Assembly: GCA_026027325.1 (NCBI GenBank)
Contig: JAMSLZ010000010.1
Location: 558,001 to 622,000 of the forward strand
Origin: Actinomucor elegans
Lineage: Eukaryota; Mucoromycota; Mucoromycetes; Mucorales; Mucoraceae
Direction of reading: 5' to 3'
Length of the DNA: 64,000 bases
In this document: positions 9,931 to 22,358 of the stretch, one piece after another
How the letters are laid out: every line of letters begins with the position of its first letter
Position numbering within the stretch: the first letter of the stretch is position 1
Made by a program: the position numbers and the translations under genes
Notes under the pieces: generated by a model
The model's input: only the letters and a program-made list of their open reading frames with translations
Database searches by the model: none
What the model was told of the DNA's origin: nothing

Positions 9931-12900
9931 ATGTTGGAACCTAATGTGAATAAAGAACAAGACGCGTTTAGAAATGCAGCACCAGGTTTATCTACTTTTT
10001 CTTTACCGTCTAATCTTAATGACAAATTAGTTGCAAATAAGCAAAAACAACAGCAACAGCAAAATATTCGACCGAGATTGTCAAAATTAAGGTCGACATG
10101 GTTATCCCAACAAAGCATAGAAGAGGACGCATTTGCCGAAGATACACTCATTTATATCAAATTACCCCCTATACCTTCGGTTGCCAACTCACCTAGGTTA
10201 GGAAGCGAAGTTAATATGGTTGCTATGGTGGCTGCCCTCCTAAATTTGGCCAGTTGTTTCTGTGAACCACTTGGGTACAAATTACGGACACTATTTCTGG
10301 GCCAATGGTTATTAATCTTGGCTTGGCTCGCTCTTGGATCCAGCAAGGGCATTCTTGTTTATATTCGATATAGTTCTTTGTTTATGCTGGCCATAGCATC
10401 CATGACAAGTCTAAAAATCACTTTACTATTGCCGCTGCTGGGCTCATTTTTGTTTTACATAGCCGAACGTCTGTCAAACGCAGATCAAAAGCTACAAGTG
10501 GAGACAATATCACTATTAGAAACTCAACAAACAAATGTACAAAAATCAATTGATACAGCTTTGGGTGCCTATGGAGCGAGAAGAGGCATGTATCTTTCAA
10601 TAGTATCCCAAGAAATTCGAGATGCTGCATTGATGGCGATGGCTACTCTGGAACAATTTGCGCCTCCATCCATCTTGTGTAATACACACGAACTTTTAAG
10701 TGCTTGTTCTATTGCTGTACCTATTGCTGGTATCTCAGCCATCAACACGACAATCAAACAAGCCTGCCATATCACCTCTCACCTAAATCTGCTCTCTCGA
10801 ATGCTTCGAGAAGCTGATACTCATCATGTAATACCAGAAAAAGATCGAGTGAAGTCATTTGTCAATCGAGAATTCGATATGGGCGAACTGGTACAGAATG
10901 TAGGCGATGCGTTGGCTGGTATATCAGCAAAACTAGGTGTCCATTTCGTGATCTACCATACAGATAATGGTCTTTATTATACAAACGTCATCGGCGATGA
11001 AGATGCTACCAAGCATGTTTTAATTAATGTATGTTCCATTCCTTTGATGTAATGTATAGCTTAATCTAATATCCGTCCATAGTTACTTCGTAATATGTTG
11101 GAAGGGTGTACACCAGGAGCCGTCATCGAATTGGGATTGTTTATCGCTCCTATACCGGATACATCCAAGGTCAAAGCCTCATTTGATATAGTACAAACAG
11201 CTTCGCCAGCTATTCCTGCTGGGCTATCAGGTGCATTCATTCCTAACACCAAATTCACTGCACAACTACTTAGCTATATCAACGGAAAGATGGAGTTGGA
11301 AGATTTGGGCAAGAACAGAACACGTGTGGAAATATCTTTTGAACTGTTTCCGGGCTCCAACAATGAACAAAAGTTATTGTTGATCGAAAAACCATCTCAA
11401 ATACTGGAAAAGCAACTAGCTAGTGTTCGATTCTCGAATGAACCTACCTTGGAAGATTTGAATGCGTTTATTACTATGCTAAAGGGCGTCAAGCTTATTC
11501 TTCATGCACCAGAAAAGAGTATATTCGCAAAGCATCTTACTAGCTGTTTAACAAGTTGGAATACCGATATCAGTCATTTGCCCGTATTGAGTTTTGCAGA
11601 TACCGAAACACTAGACGGTACGACATTCAGTGATACAACCACTACAATCGGATCTGATTCCGATACCATTTCTATCAGCTCTGATATACAACAAGTAAAG
11701 ACAACTCCGCCTGTTAACAGAACATTAAACGTCAATAATGACAAAAAGGTGCCTTCGCCAGCCATTGAAGAAGACCATATACATTCTATTCCGCCTGCCT
11801 TCATCTTGATAGACGACGATATCTTGACATTGGAAAGAAAATTGCGTGAATTCCGTGAAAAGCCTCTAATACCTCCAGCTCAGGTGCTGCAACAACAACA
11901 GCAGCAGCAGCAGCAACAGCGTCGCCATCGTCGATCCAAGTCTAGAACCAATGATAATGCCATGATGCTACAAGGTGTTACTATAGCTGTCATCTTCTTC
12001 ATTTCGTTAACTAATTACAAACGAGTACGTGATATTATCCAATGGTTTAACACATCAAACGGGTCTACATTCTACGTCCCTCGCGTAGTTGTAGTGCCTA
12101 AACCAGCAGGCCCCCGTCGATTCTTGACTGCTTTACATACAGCTTGGAATAACGCTATTGTTGAACCGCAATTCATGCCTATTGCTACCTCACCATTGAG
12201 TCCTTTTATAGGTCATAACCATCATTTTGCATCGCCTACTACAGAGCCTGGATCAGCCAATCCATTGTTAGCCACACCAGGGCCGATGATGACCCCACAC
12301 GATATGAATCGGTTTTCGCCTAGGCGTGCACCACGTGGCATGCATTCACCTAGTGGCTTACAAATTGAATCAGACAAGGGTAATTACTTCTTTGATTCAG
12401 TTGCACGGCCCAATACATCTGCGACTGGTAGCAATACTATGGGTTCAGCTGCTGCAAAGACTTCACCCATGTTAACAGCTGTAGCCAATCAACAAGGCCT
12501 CTCAACCAATATACCTTTGTTAAACAACAATGTTAGCGGCGTATCAACTCCCGGCGCTTCTAGTGCATGTGGTAGTAATAGTAGCGCTGGTAGTTCAGTA
12601 GCTGGCACAAACCCAACACCTAACGAAATTAAACGGCGATTAAGATCACATAGTAATACATTTAGTACCAGTAATACAGGTTCTTCCAGACGTACATTAG
12701 TTGACCTTTCTATATTACAATCACCACCAACTGCTACCACAAGTACAATAGGATCGCCATCTTCTGCCACATCAAATCAGGCCATGGATGGGAACGATCA
12801 AGAGGGTGTTCTTTCACCAACTTCTTTACTCAAAAGCAAAAACATCCATATCAGCATTCAGCCAAACCAAACTGAAGATTCTACAATGAATCCATCTGCT

Positions 12901-14283
12901 TCAGTTACAGAAAGCAGCAGCGAATCCTTGCTATCTCCCCTGCAAAAGCAAGCCACCAAAAAAGGCTTATCTCCAACGTCTTCTATTGAAACAATGAAAA
13001 ATATCGATACTAAGAAGACTCCATCCGTACCTTTGGATACAAAGCCATTATCTCCTCCACCAGTTCAACAGACAACCAAGACTGGGTCACCAGTAAAGCT
13101 CAAGACCAAATTCAATAACGACTTTAAAATCAGTAACCGTAAACGCAAAGAAAAAAGCTCTACCAAGCAAAGTCCTCCTATTACAGTGCTTATTGTTGAA
13201 GGTATAATACTATGATTGTTAATTTGTAAGATGATATTGATATGAATCGTTTTTAATAACAATAGACAATATGATCAATCAAGCCATCTTGTCCACTTGG
13301 ATGAAGAAACATAATATCAAGTTTTCTGTGGCTTCGGATGGAAAGGAGGCTGTTGAGAAATGGAAAGGAGGAGGGTTCCATTTGATTTTGGCAAGTCTAA
13401 CACTGTGGTTATTAAGGAAAAAGCAAAAACTTATTAGTATATTTATATATGATAGATGGACATTCAATTACCTGTCATGGATGGTTTAGAAGCCACTAAA
13501 ACCATTCGTGCCATTGAAAAAGAACGCAAGATTGGTGTGCTTCCTTCTAATTCAGATGATGAACAAGAACATTACGAGCAAAGGGTTATAGATGATGATA
13601 AAGTCATTGCACTACCCGCTGTTTCTAGCTCTATTTCGTCTTCTACCACCACAGGCTTCCAATCACCTGTCATTATCGTTGCATTGACTGCTTCGTCGCT
13701 AGAATCAGACAGACATGCTGCTTTGGCAGCTGGATGTAATGATTTCCTTACAAAACCTGTCAGCCTTGAATGGTTAGAAAAGAAGATAATGGAATGGGGA
13801 TGTATGCAAGCACTGATTGACTTTGAAGGATGGCGAAAATGGAAGCGATCTACTACCACAACTAAAGCAACCAAACCTGTCACTACCAAAGAAACTCAGC
13901 AGCAGCAATTGCAACTACAAGAAGAAAAAAAGTCGTTAGATTTGCGTACAAAAGCATTGTTGAAAGATGAATCCAGAGTCATTGTACTTTTGGGTATCAA
14001 TAAGAGAAGAATGTCAACAGCCTTCGGAGACCAAGATAGATCGATAGCTAATTCCTCTAGTAATTCCAAACAAACATCACCAAAGCAAATACGTAAAAGG
14101 GCGTCTGACCCTGATATGTATACTAAAGAAATGTCAATTCCTAAACAGGTCGAAGCACGAGAACTTAAGAGATTATTAGCAGAAGAACGCTTGTTCAAAC
14201 AGCAGCAACAACTGGATGACGATAGAGATGATGATGATGATGATAATGATGATAACGATAGTATAATAGTAGAAGAAGATTAG
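9931..14283 (+). CDS. ssk1: Ssk1/Mcs4-type response regulator with N-terminal degenerate histidine-kinase module
   Basis: Four exons: 9931-11028, 11083-13201, 13266-13390 and 13456-14283, giving 1389 residues. The C-terminal receiver (about 1065-1235) is clearly Ssk1-like: VLIVEDN acid pocket, phospho-acceptor Asp 1116 in LMDIQLPVMDG, Thr 1192 in VALTASS and Lys 1214 in LTKPVS. It ends with the family signature MEWGCMQALIDFEGWRKWK. Ssk1 relays phosphate status from the Sln1-Ypd1 type phosphorelay to the MAPKKK of the HOG/Sty1 stress pathway. The N-terminus has poly-Gln, three to four membrane segments (about 95-180), a DHp-like helix whose His is Gln (SQEIR, 226-230), and an N-box-like HVLINLLRN across the first splice site. 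The middle is Ser/Thr/Pro-rich, and the tail is acidic Asp repeats. Intron 3, just before the Asp motif, is GC-AG. Confidence 0.88.
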
Positions 14284-14710
14284 AACGCAATAGGGGGTTC
14301 AACGTGGAAAAACCCTTACCTCATTATATATATATAACCACATAAAATCACATAATCATTACTAGCATTACATACATCTTAAATAAACATGCATCAAGAA
14401 CATCATACGTGAGGGAGCTTGGACATTTTATTGTATGCTTTAGGGGCGATCTGCAAGGGAAGATGCCTTAAACGGTCTTTACTGCTACACTGTCATAATT
14501 ATTAAAGGGGACCTTCATTTTGTAAAAGGTCTCACGAATAGCTCCTATCAAAAGACTAGTTGCATCGTAATAACACAAGTGATACGATGGTACAAACACC
14601 TCCTATTTAATAATTGCTTCATAGGAGACCGTAATTAGTTCATATAAATACAGTGTCAACCTTGATAGCTTTTTTTTTGCATTGGGCCTTTTCTTTTGCC
14701 TTAGTAAAAC
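14284..14710. other. Intergenic region after ssk1
   Basis: 427 bp with a TATATATATA stretch at about 14325 and an AATAAA at about 14382. These fit the ssk1 3' end. A T-run at about 14671 lies before the next start. No other feature seen. Confidence 0.5.
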
Positions 14711-16132
14711 ATGTTTAAAATATCTAACAATAAATCGTTCACGCAACAACGAGCCATCTTGAAACCTATTAAAAATGTGGGCTTTTTTGAACAAGATTCA
14801 GATACAAATGGCAGCTTGGAGCGCGTAGGAGAAGAGGAAGAAGACGATGATGATGAAGAAGAAGAAGGTGTCTTTATGGACGATGGTAGCAGTTGCTACA
14901 GTAACCAGAATGGCACGTCAGCTTGCAATGACACTATGCTTTTGGCTCAATTCTTGTCTACTACCGGACCTGAAGAATATACCAAGCAAGATATAACTAA
15001 AAAGCAGCAGCAATTCAAAAGAGCATCTCGATTATTGAGTCGATTACGCAAGAAGCCCACTATGTCTACCTTACGCTCAGGACTACAACAGCAAGAGCAA
15101 CAGCAGCAAGGTACTTTGAGTAGTCATCACACTGGTGAGACTATAGAAAAGAAAAACTATATCCCTTTGCCTGTTTATGACTCCCTCAATAATAATAATA
15201 AGAGCTACCCTAATAGTCATTATCGCCATCAGCAGCAGCAATATAATACTATTACTGCTTCCAGCTCCTCTAGTCAAAATCATAGTAGTAATAACAGTAA
15301 AAACACCAATGCAACCATCACGAATAAAAAGACAGGAACTAAATGCTCTAATACTACTACTGCGTACTCTTCGTCTATCACACCACCTTCTAAAAGACAG
15401 CAACAGCAGCAACAACAGCAGCAAACCACTACTACTACATTGCGAGACTCGGGTATTTATAGTGAAACTGCTTCAGAAAAAGATTCCCCCATGGTCTTGA
15501 GTAACAGTAGCAGCAGTACAACCGCTGCCTATGCGCCGGTATCGCCTCCTTTACCGCCTTTCACCAGTGTTCTCAATGATTTTCATTTCCCACAACCGCC
15601 TTGTCCCTCCAAGTTGCAATCACCCAATCATAACCCACGCCGTCCTGCTCCCTTACCTCCTGCCGTTGCTTCTGCAGCCATTGCGACTGCTTGTATCCGT
15701 AGCGTGCCTGAAGCTGCCCTCAAACGACGCTCCGTACGTTTGCGCCATGTGCAAGTCCAAACCCAAACTACAACCATGCAAGATGATAAGCCCTTCTCTG
15801 TCTCTACATCTACTACCACAGATCAACAAGCCTGTCCTCACTGCCGCCAATATATTGGCACTAGTACCAGAGATGTGGGCCGTTTACGTCGTCCCAGCTG
15901 TCCACCCGCATTAGCCTCAGGTCTCCTATTGGAACAGGACAAAGAGGATTCCAAGATGCTATTGGCCATGATCATGAAGCTCAAGTCGCAGTTGGAAGAA
16001 GAAAAACAATGTAGACTGGAACTAGAAAAAGCCATGCGACAGGATCGTTCCTTGCTGTTAGCTAAGGAGAAGGATCGCTGGACGGGCGATTGTCTTTGGA
16101 TGAATGATCGCATTGCTTTATTACCTGAATAA
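14711..16132 (+). CDS. Low-complexity protein with C-terminal coiled coil, unknown function
   Basis: A single-exon frame of 473 residues. Order: a short basic N-terminus (MFKISNNKSF), an acidic Glu/Asp run (residues about 38-55), Gln, Asn, Ser and Thr tracts over about 130-265, a Pro-rich stretch (about 280-320), a lone CPHC motif (about 376), and a C-terminal coiled coil (about 418-455, SQLEEEKQCRLELEKA). It ends WMNDRIALLPE. I do not recognise the family. Codon use over the ends looks like its neighbours, and the frame is long and free of stops, so I take it as real. The CPHC pair alone is not enough for a zinc finger. It could be a scaffold or polarity-type protein, but nothing shows this directly. 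Confidence 0.65.
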   Translation: MFKISNNKSFTQQRAILKPIKNVGFFEQDSDTNGSLERVGEEEEDDDDEEEEGVFMDDGSSCYSNQNGTSACNDTMLLAQFLSTTGPEEYTKQDITKKQQQFKRASRLLSRLRKKPTMSTLRSGLQQQEQQQQGTLSSHHTGETIEKKNYIPLPVYDSLNNNNKSYPNSHYRHQQQQYNTITASSSSSQNHSSNNSKNTNATITNKKTGTKCSNTTTAYSSSITPPSKRQQQQQQQQQTTTTTLRDSGIYSETASEKDSPMVLSNSSSSTTAAYAPVSPPLPPFTSVLNDFHFPQPPCPSKLQSPNHNPRRPAPLPPAVASAAIATACIRSVPEAALKRRSVRLRHVQVQTQTTTMQDDKPFSVSTSTTTDQQACPHCRQYIGTSTRDVGRLRRPSCPPALASGLLLEQDKEDSKMLLAMIMKLKSQLEEEKQCRLELEKAMRQDRSLLLAKEKDRWTGDCLWMNDRIALLPE

Positions 16133-17173
16133 TCTTGGGAAGACTATTTTTGATTATACTTTTAGTGTTATGTTTTGTATTATTTATTATCTTACTATTA
16201 TTATTACTATTACTACTGTTGCTGCTATTACTTATTGAACTATTACTACATTACTACCTATATTATCATCATTATCTAATAACTATACTCTATAAACGCG
16301 CTTGTCTTGATTTACCGAGAGATGGCAGTCTACAAATACATTCTAGTCTTGTAAGAATAACATTTGTCATGATGAGCTTAAATCGCAAGGGCTTTAAGCT
16401 ATAGTAGATGAACTTTGTTACTGATACATGGGACGTTTTTCTCGGATCACTAAACAACCACCGCCAGAGCTTTTAATTAGGCGGGATAATCAAATCGGCT
16501 GATAATCAAGGTCGTACACATGTACACAAGGTATTTAATGCAATAAAAGGTTAACGTTTCACCAGATGCAGCAGCTCCTTTATGAATGGGTAATAATCAG
16601 GCGCGATATTTGACCAAAACTGGTTGAAAATTCCGTAAAACAAGCATCCAGAGTGGCATTCCATGTTATATAATTTACAAGTTCACGATCGGCAGATATA
16701 ATATACTCACTATGTACCAATTGAACAAAGGTTTCAACAGAACCGGTAGCTCATTACGAGTTTAGAATACAAATCAAATGTGACATTTAATTGAGATCGA
16801 TCAAGAGATCTATAAATTTGGTTAATGCGAAACATATATATACAACTACCCTTCACAAAAATATGGTATAATTCATTGCAAATCAATTGAACAATGCTTC
16901 TAACGTATGCTGAATTTTATTCATCAAAGGCAATGTTTGATCGGGATCGCTTGGGAGATCTAATCTAGTTTAATATAAAATGTGTGTAATGAATAGCCAA
17001 TCACTGAAATGTACTATAGCCATTTAACTCTAGTCAAGTAGCTACTTTAATAAATACAATATTTTATTATTAAACATGCGCTATCCATCTATTGCGATAT
17101 TAAACTGGAATCGATCAAGGGATGCAGATCTGTTGAGGAAAATGGGCTGATTTTATGAAATATTCCTATAAAA

Positions 17174-17250
17174 GTGAATATAAGTTGATTTTTACTACAA
17201 AAAAGGGCTACAACAATTTGATCACGCTGAACGTGCGATTTGTTTATTAA

Positions 17251-17285
<35 letters not shown>

Positions 17286-17461
17286 TCCAGATATCTTTAT
17301 TGCGCAGCTTAAGATCTATTAAATATTATATTATTGAATACCTGATTAGATAAGCTGAGATCTTGCGTATGTGTAGTGCTTGTATCTTGACATCGCACAG
17401 TATCATCTAGATACATATTCATTTTAAAGATCGTATGTTAGTTGCCTCGTGAAACTGTCAA
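17174..17461. repeat. Dispersed non-coding repeat, copy B with internal poly-A
   Basis: Homologous and collinear with 5533-5777. It differs mainly by substitutions, an added segment around 17345-17395, and a run of about 30 A at 17254-17283 where copy A has GATGATATAAAAG. The ends of the homology are only approximate, and no target duplication is visible. Confidence 0.65.
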
Positions 17462-19009
17462 AGAAGCTTGTCCTCAGTTCAATTTTCAAAGGCTTCTTTT
17501 TTCTGTTGCACAAATACGGCAGGTGTTCACCATGGTTTATTAATGGCATTGGATCGCAACAGTGTTTGGCATATGGTCGTGTTTTCCTAGATTTTATTTG
17601 GTATAGAATGCTCGAGTAATAATCCTATTTTTTATTTTATTTTAATTTTTTAAAAAAAAGGCTTTTATCAAGTATAATTCCGTGAATCAAAATAACTATT
17701 GTAATTACTGCCTGTTTCGACGTACAATTAAATTGTAAATAGGTGCTGTTAATAGATTGTATGCATATTTAAATATTTTCATTATTCAAAACTCGATTTA
17801 AAGTATATTGAGAAAGTGTTTTGCTTCGGGTAATGTCCTGCTGAAGCAGTTTTTTTTTTGGATTTACTTTAAATTGAGCTTTGAACAATACAAGTGTTCA
17901 TATACGCTTGAGCTTCATTAATAGGGGCTGTTTGTAGTTTAAATGCTTATCGAGTAGCATAATAAACAACTTGATATTTTCCTTAATTTATAAAGACATT
18001 AAAAGCGTTTTGAAAATATACTTCGTAATTGCATGATTCAAATTACATGCAAGTGTGTGTGTTTTTGTTTTGCAAAAATTTAATGTTGCCGAACTGTTGA
18101 ATTTAAAGGCAATATAGTAGAAATGCAGTGCTAGTTTTATTAAATGGTTAGCGATCCATAGCAGCTTTTTTAAACGCTCGTTTCTCAATTCTATAGTACT
18201 TTCTGCCCTTGATGGTGAATTGTCCAATGTGTTTCTAGTACTTGTAACTCTCTTGAAATACATTAGTGCTTTAATAATCAAAAATAGGATTCTCTCTCCT
18301 AGCATAAGCCAGTATATCGGTATCTAATAAAGTTGCATTTCTCAGCTGAACCCGGTTTGGTGTGCAAATGCATATCAGCCCCTACTCAGTTAGCACTAGT
18401 TATCAGACGTGACATTGAATTGAAATCGGTCGAGAAATGTCGTATTGTTGAAAATGGAAAAATTCGTAAAAGTATTCTGTTGGACCTTGATTTAGTATCA
18501 GCTATATCGAATATAGAATGCATTGGATAGAAAAGATAAAAGCATAAAGACAGAATTTTAGAGGTATGATGTATTAATAATATACCTGGGAGTATACAAA
18601 CAGAATTTAATTGTATAATATACTTGAATTATGAATATATTATAAAAAAAAAGCATATTCTATCACAGGTAACTCCATGAATGGAAGGAAAAATCAAATG
18701 ATACTTACCTCATTCAATGGATAAGAATAAATAGATTGGCTTTATGTGATGGTAGACTACGTTTTGATAAAAGAACTTAATACTGATTTCTCCCTTTAAC
18801 TTTGCGGCCTTTGCCATCCAATTTGCGGCCTTGGGGATAAGATTCTCATCTTTAGACTTTAAATTTTGCAGTTATTGACAAACAACTTACAATGTTTAGC
18901 AAGCGTATTATTTACATAACAATGGGAATGCGCTGAGATGAATAAATTATTTAAGTGAATGGATAAAGCATAAAGTAACCTAAGTTAAATGATAGTAGGG
19001 GAAAAAATA

Positions 19010-19306
19010 TTACGCATCCAGGGCATTCATTACATCGTGAAGAAACTGAAGATGGCGGTTAGTTCGGGTGTCCACCTGGCCGTTGATTTCAATGGTATCA
19101 GATAGGTGAAAATCGAAATTTCTCTTTTTCTTTATAACGACTGGTATTGGCTTTCTTAAATAAAGGCTAACAACGCCCCCTTTCCCATATTGCACCAAGG
19201 ATTGATATGGATATACCCTTTTGAGTGTTGACCATTAACTTGACAGACGTACCACAAGTCTACCAAAAGTTCTGATATGAAAATTAAAGTCTGCTTCATC
19301 GATAAA
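19010..19306 (-). pseudogene. Tc1/mariner-like (DDE_3) transposase fragment
   Basis: Read from 19306, the frame opens FIDEADFNFHIRTFGR, matching the second catalytic Asp block (FIDEAGFN..) of Tc1-type transposases. It continues through a VSLYLRKPIPVV..KKR segment and ends with the VDTRTNRHLQFLHDVMNALD block that in intact Mucoromycota copies precedes the MDNAPIHT motif. A TAA stop interrupts it at 19235-19237. Both the N-terminal HTH part and the C-terminal catalytic part are missing. Family assignment is from remembered motifs. Confidence 0.6.
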
Positions 19307-20789
19307 AGCCGGCTTTTTTTTATTATACATTGATGACTGTTTAGATTGCAAATTCTACAAAGATAAGCAAGCTTCCCACTTCTGGCTGGATGGTACATTA
19401 CCATAGCAGCTAGAAATTTCTCTGTAGAAAGGGCAGGATTCATGCGTATGTATCGTGACCTTTTTCTATAGAATGTGCACAAGTTAAAATTTTAACCTGT
19501 CTTTATAAGTGACGTTTGTTATCGCAATAGAATTTTTCCAATTCTAAGAACAGTCCCAATACTAACAACTTGACTACAGAGTATGATGAAAACTATATTT
19601 GTTAGAGGGTAAAGCTACATCTTGTCATACTGATGTCTAGAAAAATCAATTTTACTATTAATAAATTCAAATGTAGCTTTGTAATATCTTTGTCGGTAAC
19701 AGAAGAAATTTTTTACATGTATAGAAGGAAAAAACTTTTTGTTTGTGTGATTATTGAATTATTTTCCATTCGAAGACCATTATGTCATCAACATTTTTTC
19801 TTTCAATTTCGGTAGAACTATAGGTTTAGTAGAAATTTTGGCTCCCAAACTCTCTACTGTAAGACGGATACAGTAACTCCATTCTGGCCATAGTTAACGA
19901 TACCAAAACAATGCATACAAATTACTTGAATTAGCTCTTGTAAGAACCATATTAAGAATATAATAAAAAAAAACGCTCTCTTTTCTCAGCTCTAATAATT
20001 AAAATGGTTATAAAATTCCGCTGCTTAACCAAGAAGCATCAAAGCCACTAGTAGTAGCAGCTCCTCTTTTTCAGCGCAAGTTCACAACGAAACCAGTTCA
20101 CATATCTCGTATAAACATTAAATTAGGGGCTGTAAAAATAATGTTTCGATTTGGAGTGTAGAGTATATCCTAGGCTTTAATGCTTGTGCAAATCAGCGAT
20201 TTCAACGCTGTTTAACAACTTTTGTTGCATAGTCTCGGTCCTCCCCGAGACTTTTTTCCATAGCACCTGTTTACCATTGTATATCTTGGGTTTTTCTCGA
20301 TGAATTTCTTTTTTAGCCAAGATCTAATGCTTCAATCATTAATAGGGTATTATTGTTTGATAAGCAACTACTTCTAAATGGCCCATGACTTGGCAAAGGA
20401 AGTCTATTTGTAGGTGATGACTTGAACTGCTGCCATTTTGGCTTCCTATTACCTGTCAGAAGTTTTTAAAAAAAAATAAATAAATAAAAGAATAGGGTCT
20501 TGGACAGCGTATACATTCCATCTCATATAAAACAGTCTAGGCTACCAACCAATTAATACAATACATTGAGCTTCATCGAAGCTGCTTTTTCACAACGAAC
20601 CAATTGGTTACTGATAAAATATAATCCGGATTACCAAAGCTTCTACTTTTGCTACGGCCAATACTAGAAACTTCCAGTAAAAATTGCACAGCAAAATATA
20701 AAATAATAGGCAGTACGTATTAATAATACTCTTTTTTTTTTCTTTTTCTGATCAATTGTACATATAAAATTACTAAAGCATTGAACAGC

Positions 20790-22301
20790 ATGGGACAAAG
20801 ACAATCTTCCACAACTAACAACAACAATAGTAATCAACGAGAGAATAATGGCGCTGCTAATAACAATAATGAAGATAGTTCTACAAGAAGAGGAAGAGTG
20901 ATTCGTCCTAATTCAAGATTAAATACCGAAAGAAACAATCCCTTGAGTCGATCCAGTACTACAACAGGTGCTAATATACCCGCTGATGAAAACCAACGCC
21001 GAGATGAAAGACGATCGAGACGAGCTCGTATACGAGAACAGCAAATGAATGGTGGCTCTATTACTCCTACTTCCATTGAGGATGATACTGATAATGCAGG
21101 GGATGATAGAAATATAGTAAACCTCATGTCGACTGTTTCCGAAGCCTTAGATGCAATGACTCAAAATACTCAGTTACCCACTGCATCAACCACATCTTCT
21201 GCTTCTACTGAGAATAATGGTATGAGTCCTTTCTCGAGAATGATTGCTCAAGTGATAAGTGAAGCAGTAGTTGCTTCCTTTCGTAATGGTCACTTTCCTT
21301 CTGCGTCTTCCAGTGGTATACCTGCCGCTAATAATCAACAACCGCAACAAGAACAACAACAACAACAGCAACAACAAGAACAACAACAGCAACAACATCA
21401 ACAACAGGAACAGGAACAGCAGCAGCAACAACAACAAAACGTTAGACAGCAGTTGACAATGCATCTATCGCCTGAGTTATTTCAGCAATTGGAACCCGAG
21501 AGTACAGAAGATACGTTTATGCGTTTTATGAGATTACCTGTCATATTGACTAGTGTATCCTCGGCAGCATCAAATGAAGCACGAACAGAAGAAAATCAAG
21601 AAAATAGTAATATAGTCAATAGCAATACAACAAGCACTACAGACAATCATACCAGTACAACATCAACTACTACCACAAATACAGCTGTAAATGCAGATGG
21701 TGAAGCACCTACATTAAGTGAAGGAGAAAGCGTCACTCGTATTATGATGTTGCCTGTATTTTTGTACGGATTAAGAGCTATTCAACCTACTACTACTACT
21801 ACCACCACCACCACCAATACTACCACATCAGATACGAACACAGGCAACAGTGGTACTAGATCAAGTTCGAGAATTCGAGAAAGATTAGAAAGACAGCAGC
21901 AACAACAACAACAACAAAGCCCTAGCAGCGGAGGACAATGGACAGTATATATTATTAGTGGTAATAATGTAGATTCAGTGATGAATGAAAGCCCAAGCTA
22001 TGAAGACCTTTTGGATTTAGCTAGTATCATTGGTCCAGCAAGAAGACCCACTGTCAGTCAAGAGGCGATCGACATGCACGTGCCTATTGTGAAGTTTACG
22101 CAGCAAGTGAAACAGACTATTCTGGGTGATTCAGATGGGTGTCAAGTGTGCTTAACTGCTTATCAATCAGAAGACGATGTTCGTATTTTGCAATGCCACC
22201 ATGGATTTCATAAAGTATGTATTGATAAATGGTTAACTGAAGGACAAAACAAGTGTCCCCTTTGTAGGGATGTACCGGTACCTACCACAGCTACAGAATA
22301 A
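20790..22301 (+). CDS. RING-H2 E3 ubiquitin ligase, probably N-myristoylated
   Basis: A single exon of 503 residues. I chose the ATG at 20790 because the three upstream in-frame codons start only with TTG. The start MGQRQSS fits the N-myristoylation pattern (Gly2, Ser6), suggesting membrane attachment. The long middle is Asn, Gln, Thr and Ser-rich with several arginine-rich patches. The RING-H2 domain is at about 451-492, with C-x2-C, then CHHGFHKVC, then CPLC, and all eight ligands are present. Such domains bind E2 enzymes and direct ubiquitin transfer. A preceding hydrophobic segment (EDLLDLASIIGPARRPTVSQ) resembles the spacer seen in other fungal membrane-linked RING proteins. Substrate unknown. 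The polar repeats are typical of this genome and carry little functional information. Confidence 0.85.
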   Translation: MGQRQSSTTNNNNSNQRENNGAANNNNEDSSTRRGRVIRPNSRLNTERNNPLSRSSTTTGANIPADENQRRDERRSRRARIREQQMNGGSITPTSIEDDTDNAGDDRNIVNLMSTVSEALDAMTQNTQLPTASTTSSASTENNGMSPFSRMIAQVISEAVVASFRNGHFPSASSSGIPAANNQQPQQEQQQQQQQQEQQQQQHQQQEQEQQQQQQQNVRQQLTMHLSPELFQQLEPESTEDTFMRFMRLPVILTSVSSAASNEARTEENQENSNIVNSNTTSTTDNHTSTTSTTTTNTAVNADGEAPTLSEGESVTRIMMLPVFLYGLRAIQPTTTTTTTTTNTTTSDTNTGNSGTRSSSRIRERLERQQQQQQQQSPSSGGQWTVYIISGNNVDSVMNESPSYEDLLDLASIIGPARRPTVSQEAIDMHVPIVKFTQQVKQTILGDSDGCQVCLTAYQSEDDVRILQCHHGFHKVCIDKWLTEGQNKCPLCRDVPVPTTATE

Positions 22302-22358
22302 AAGCTATCTTTTTTTTGTGAATGGGTTTGTTGTTCATTATATTGCATAATGTGATGT

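Larger units (their letters stand above)
16133..20789. other. Gene-poor region with decayed repeats
   Basis: 4.6 kb without an intact gene. It begins with a TTA/TTG/CTA trinucleotide tract (about 16180-16250). It contains dispersed repeat copy B with a 30-base poly-A (17254-17283) and a dead Tc1-like transposase (19010-19306). The rest is AT-rich with no recognised content. The last ~90 bp are the promoter of the RING gene. Confidence 0.55.

Noticed and set aside
17924..18382. Possible MITE: TA-GGGGCTG at the left and CAGCCCC-TA at the right.
   Set aside because: Only seven terminal bases match. The next bases of the two ends do not align, so a chance pairing is likely.
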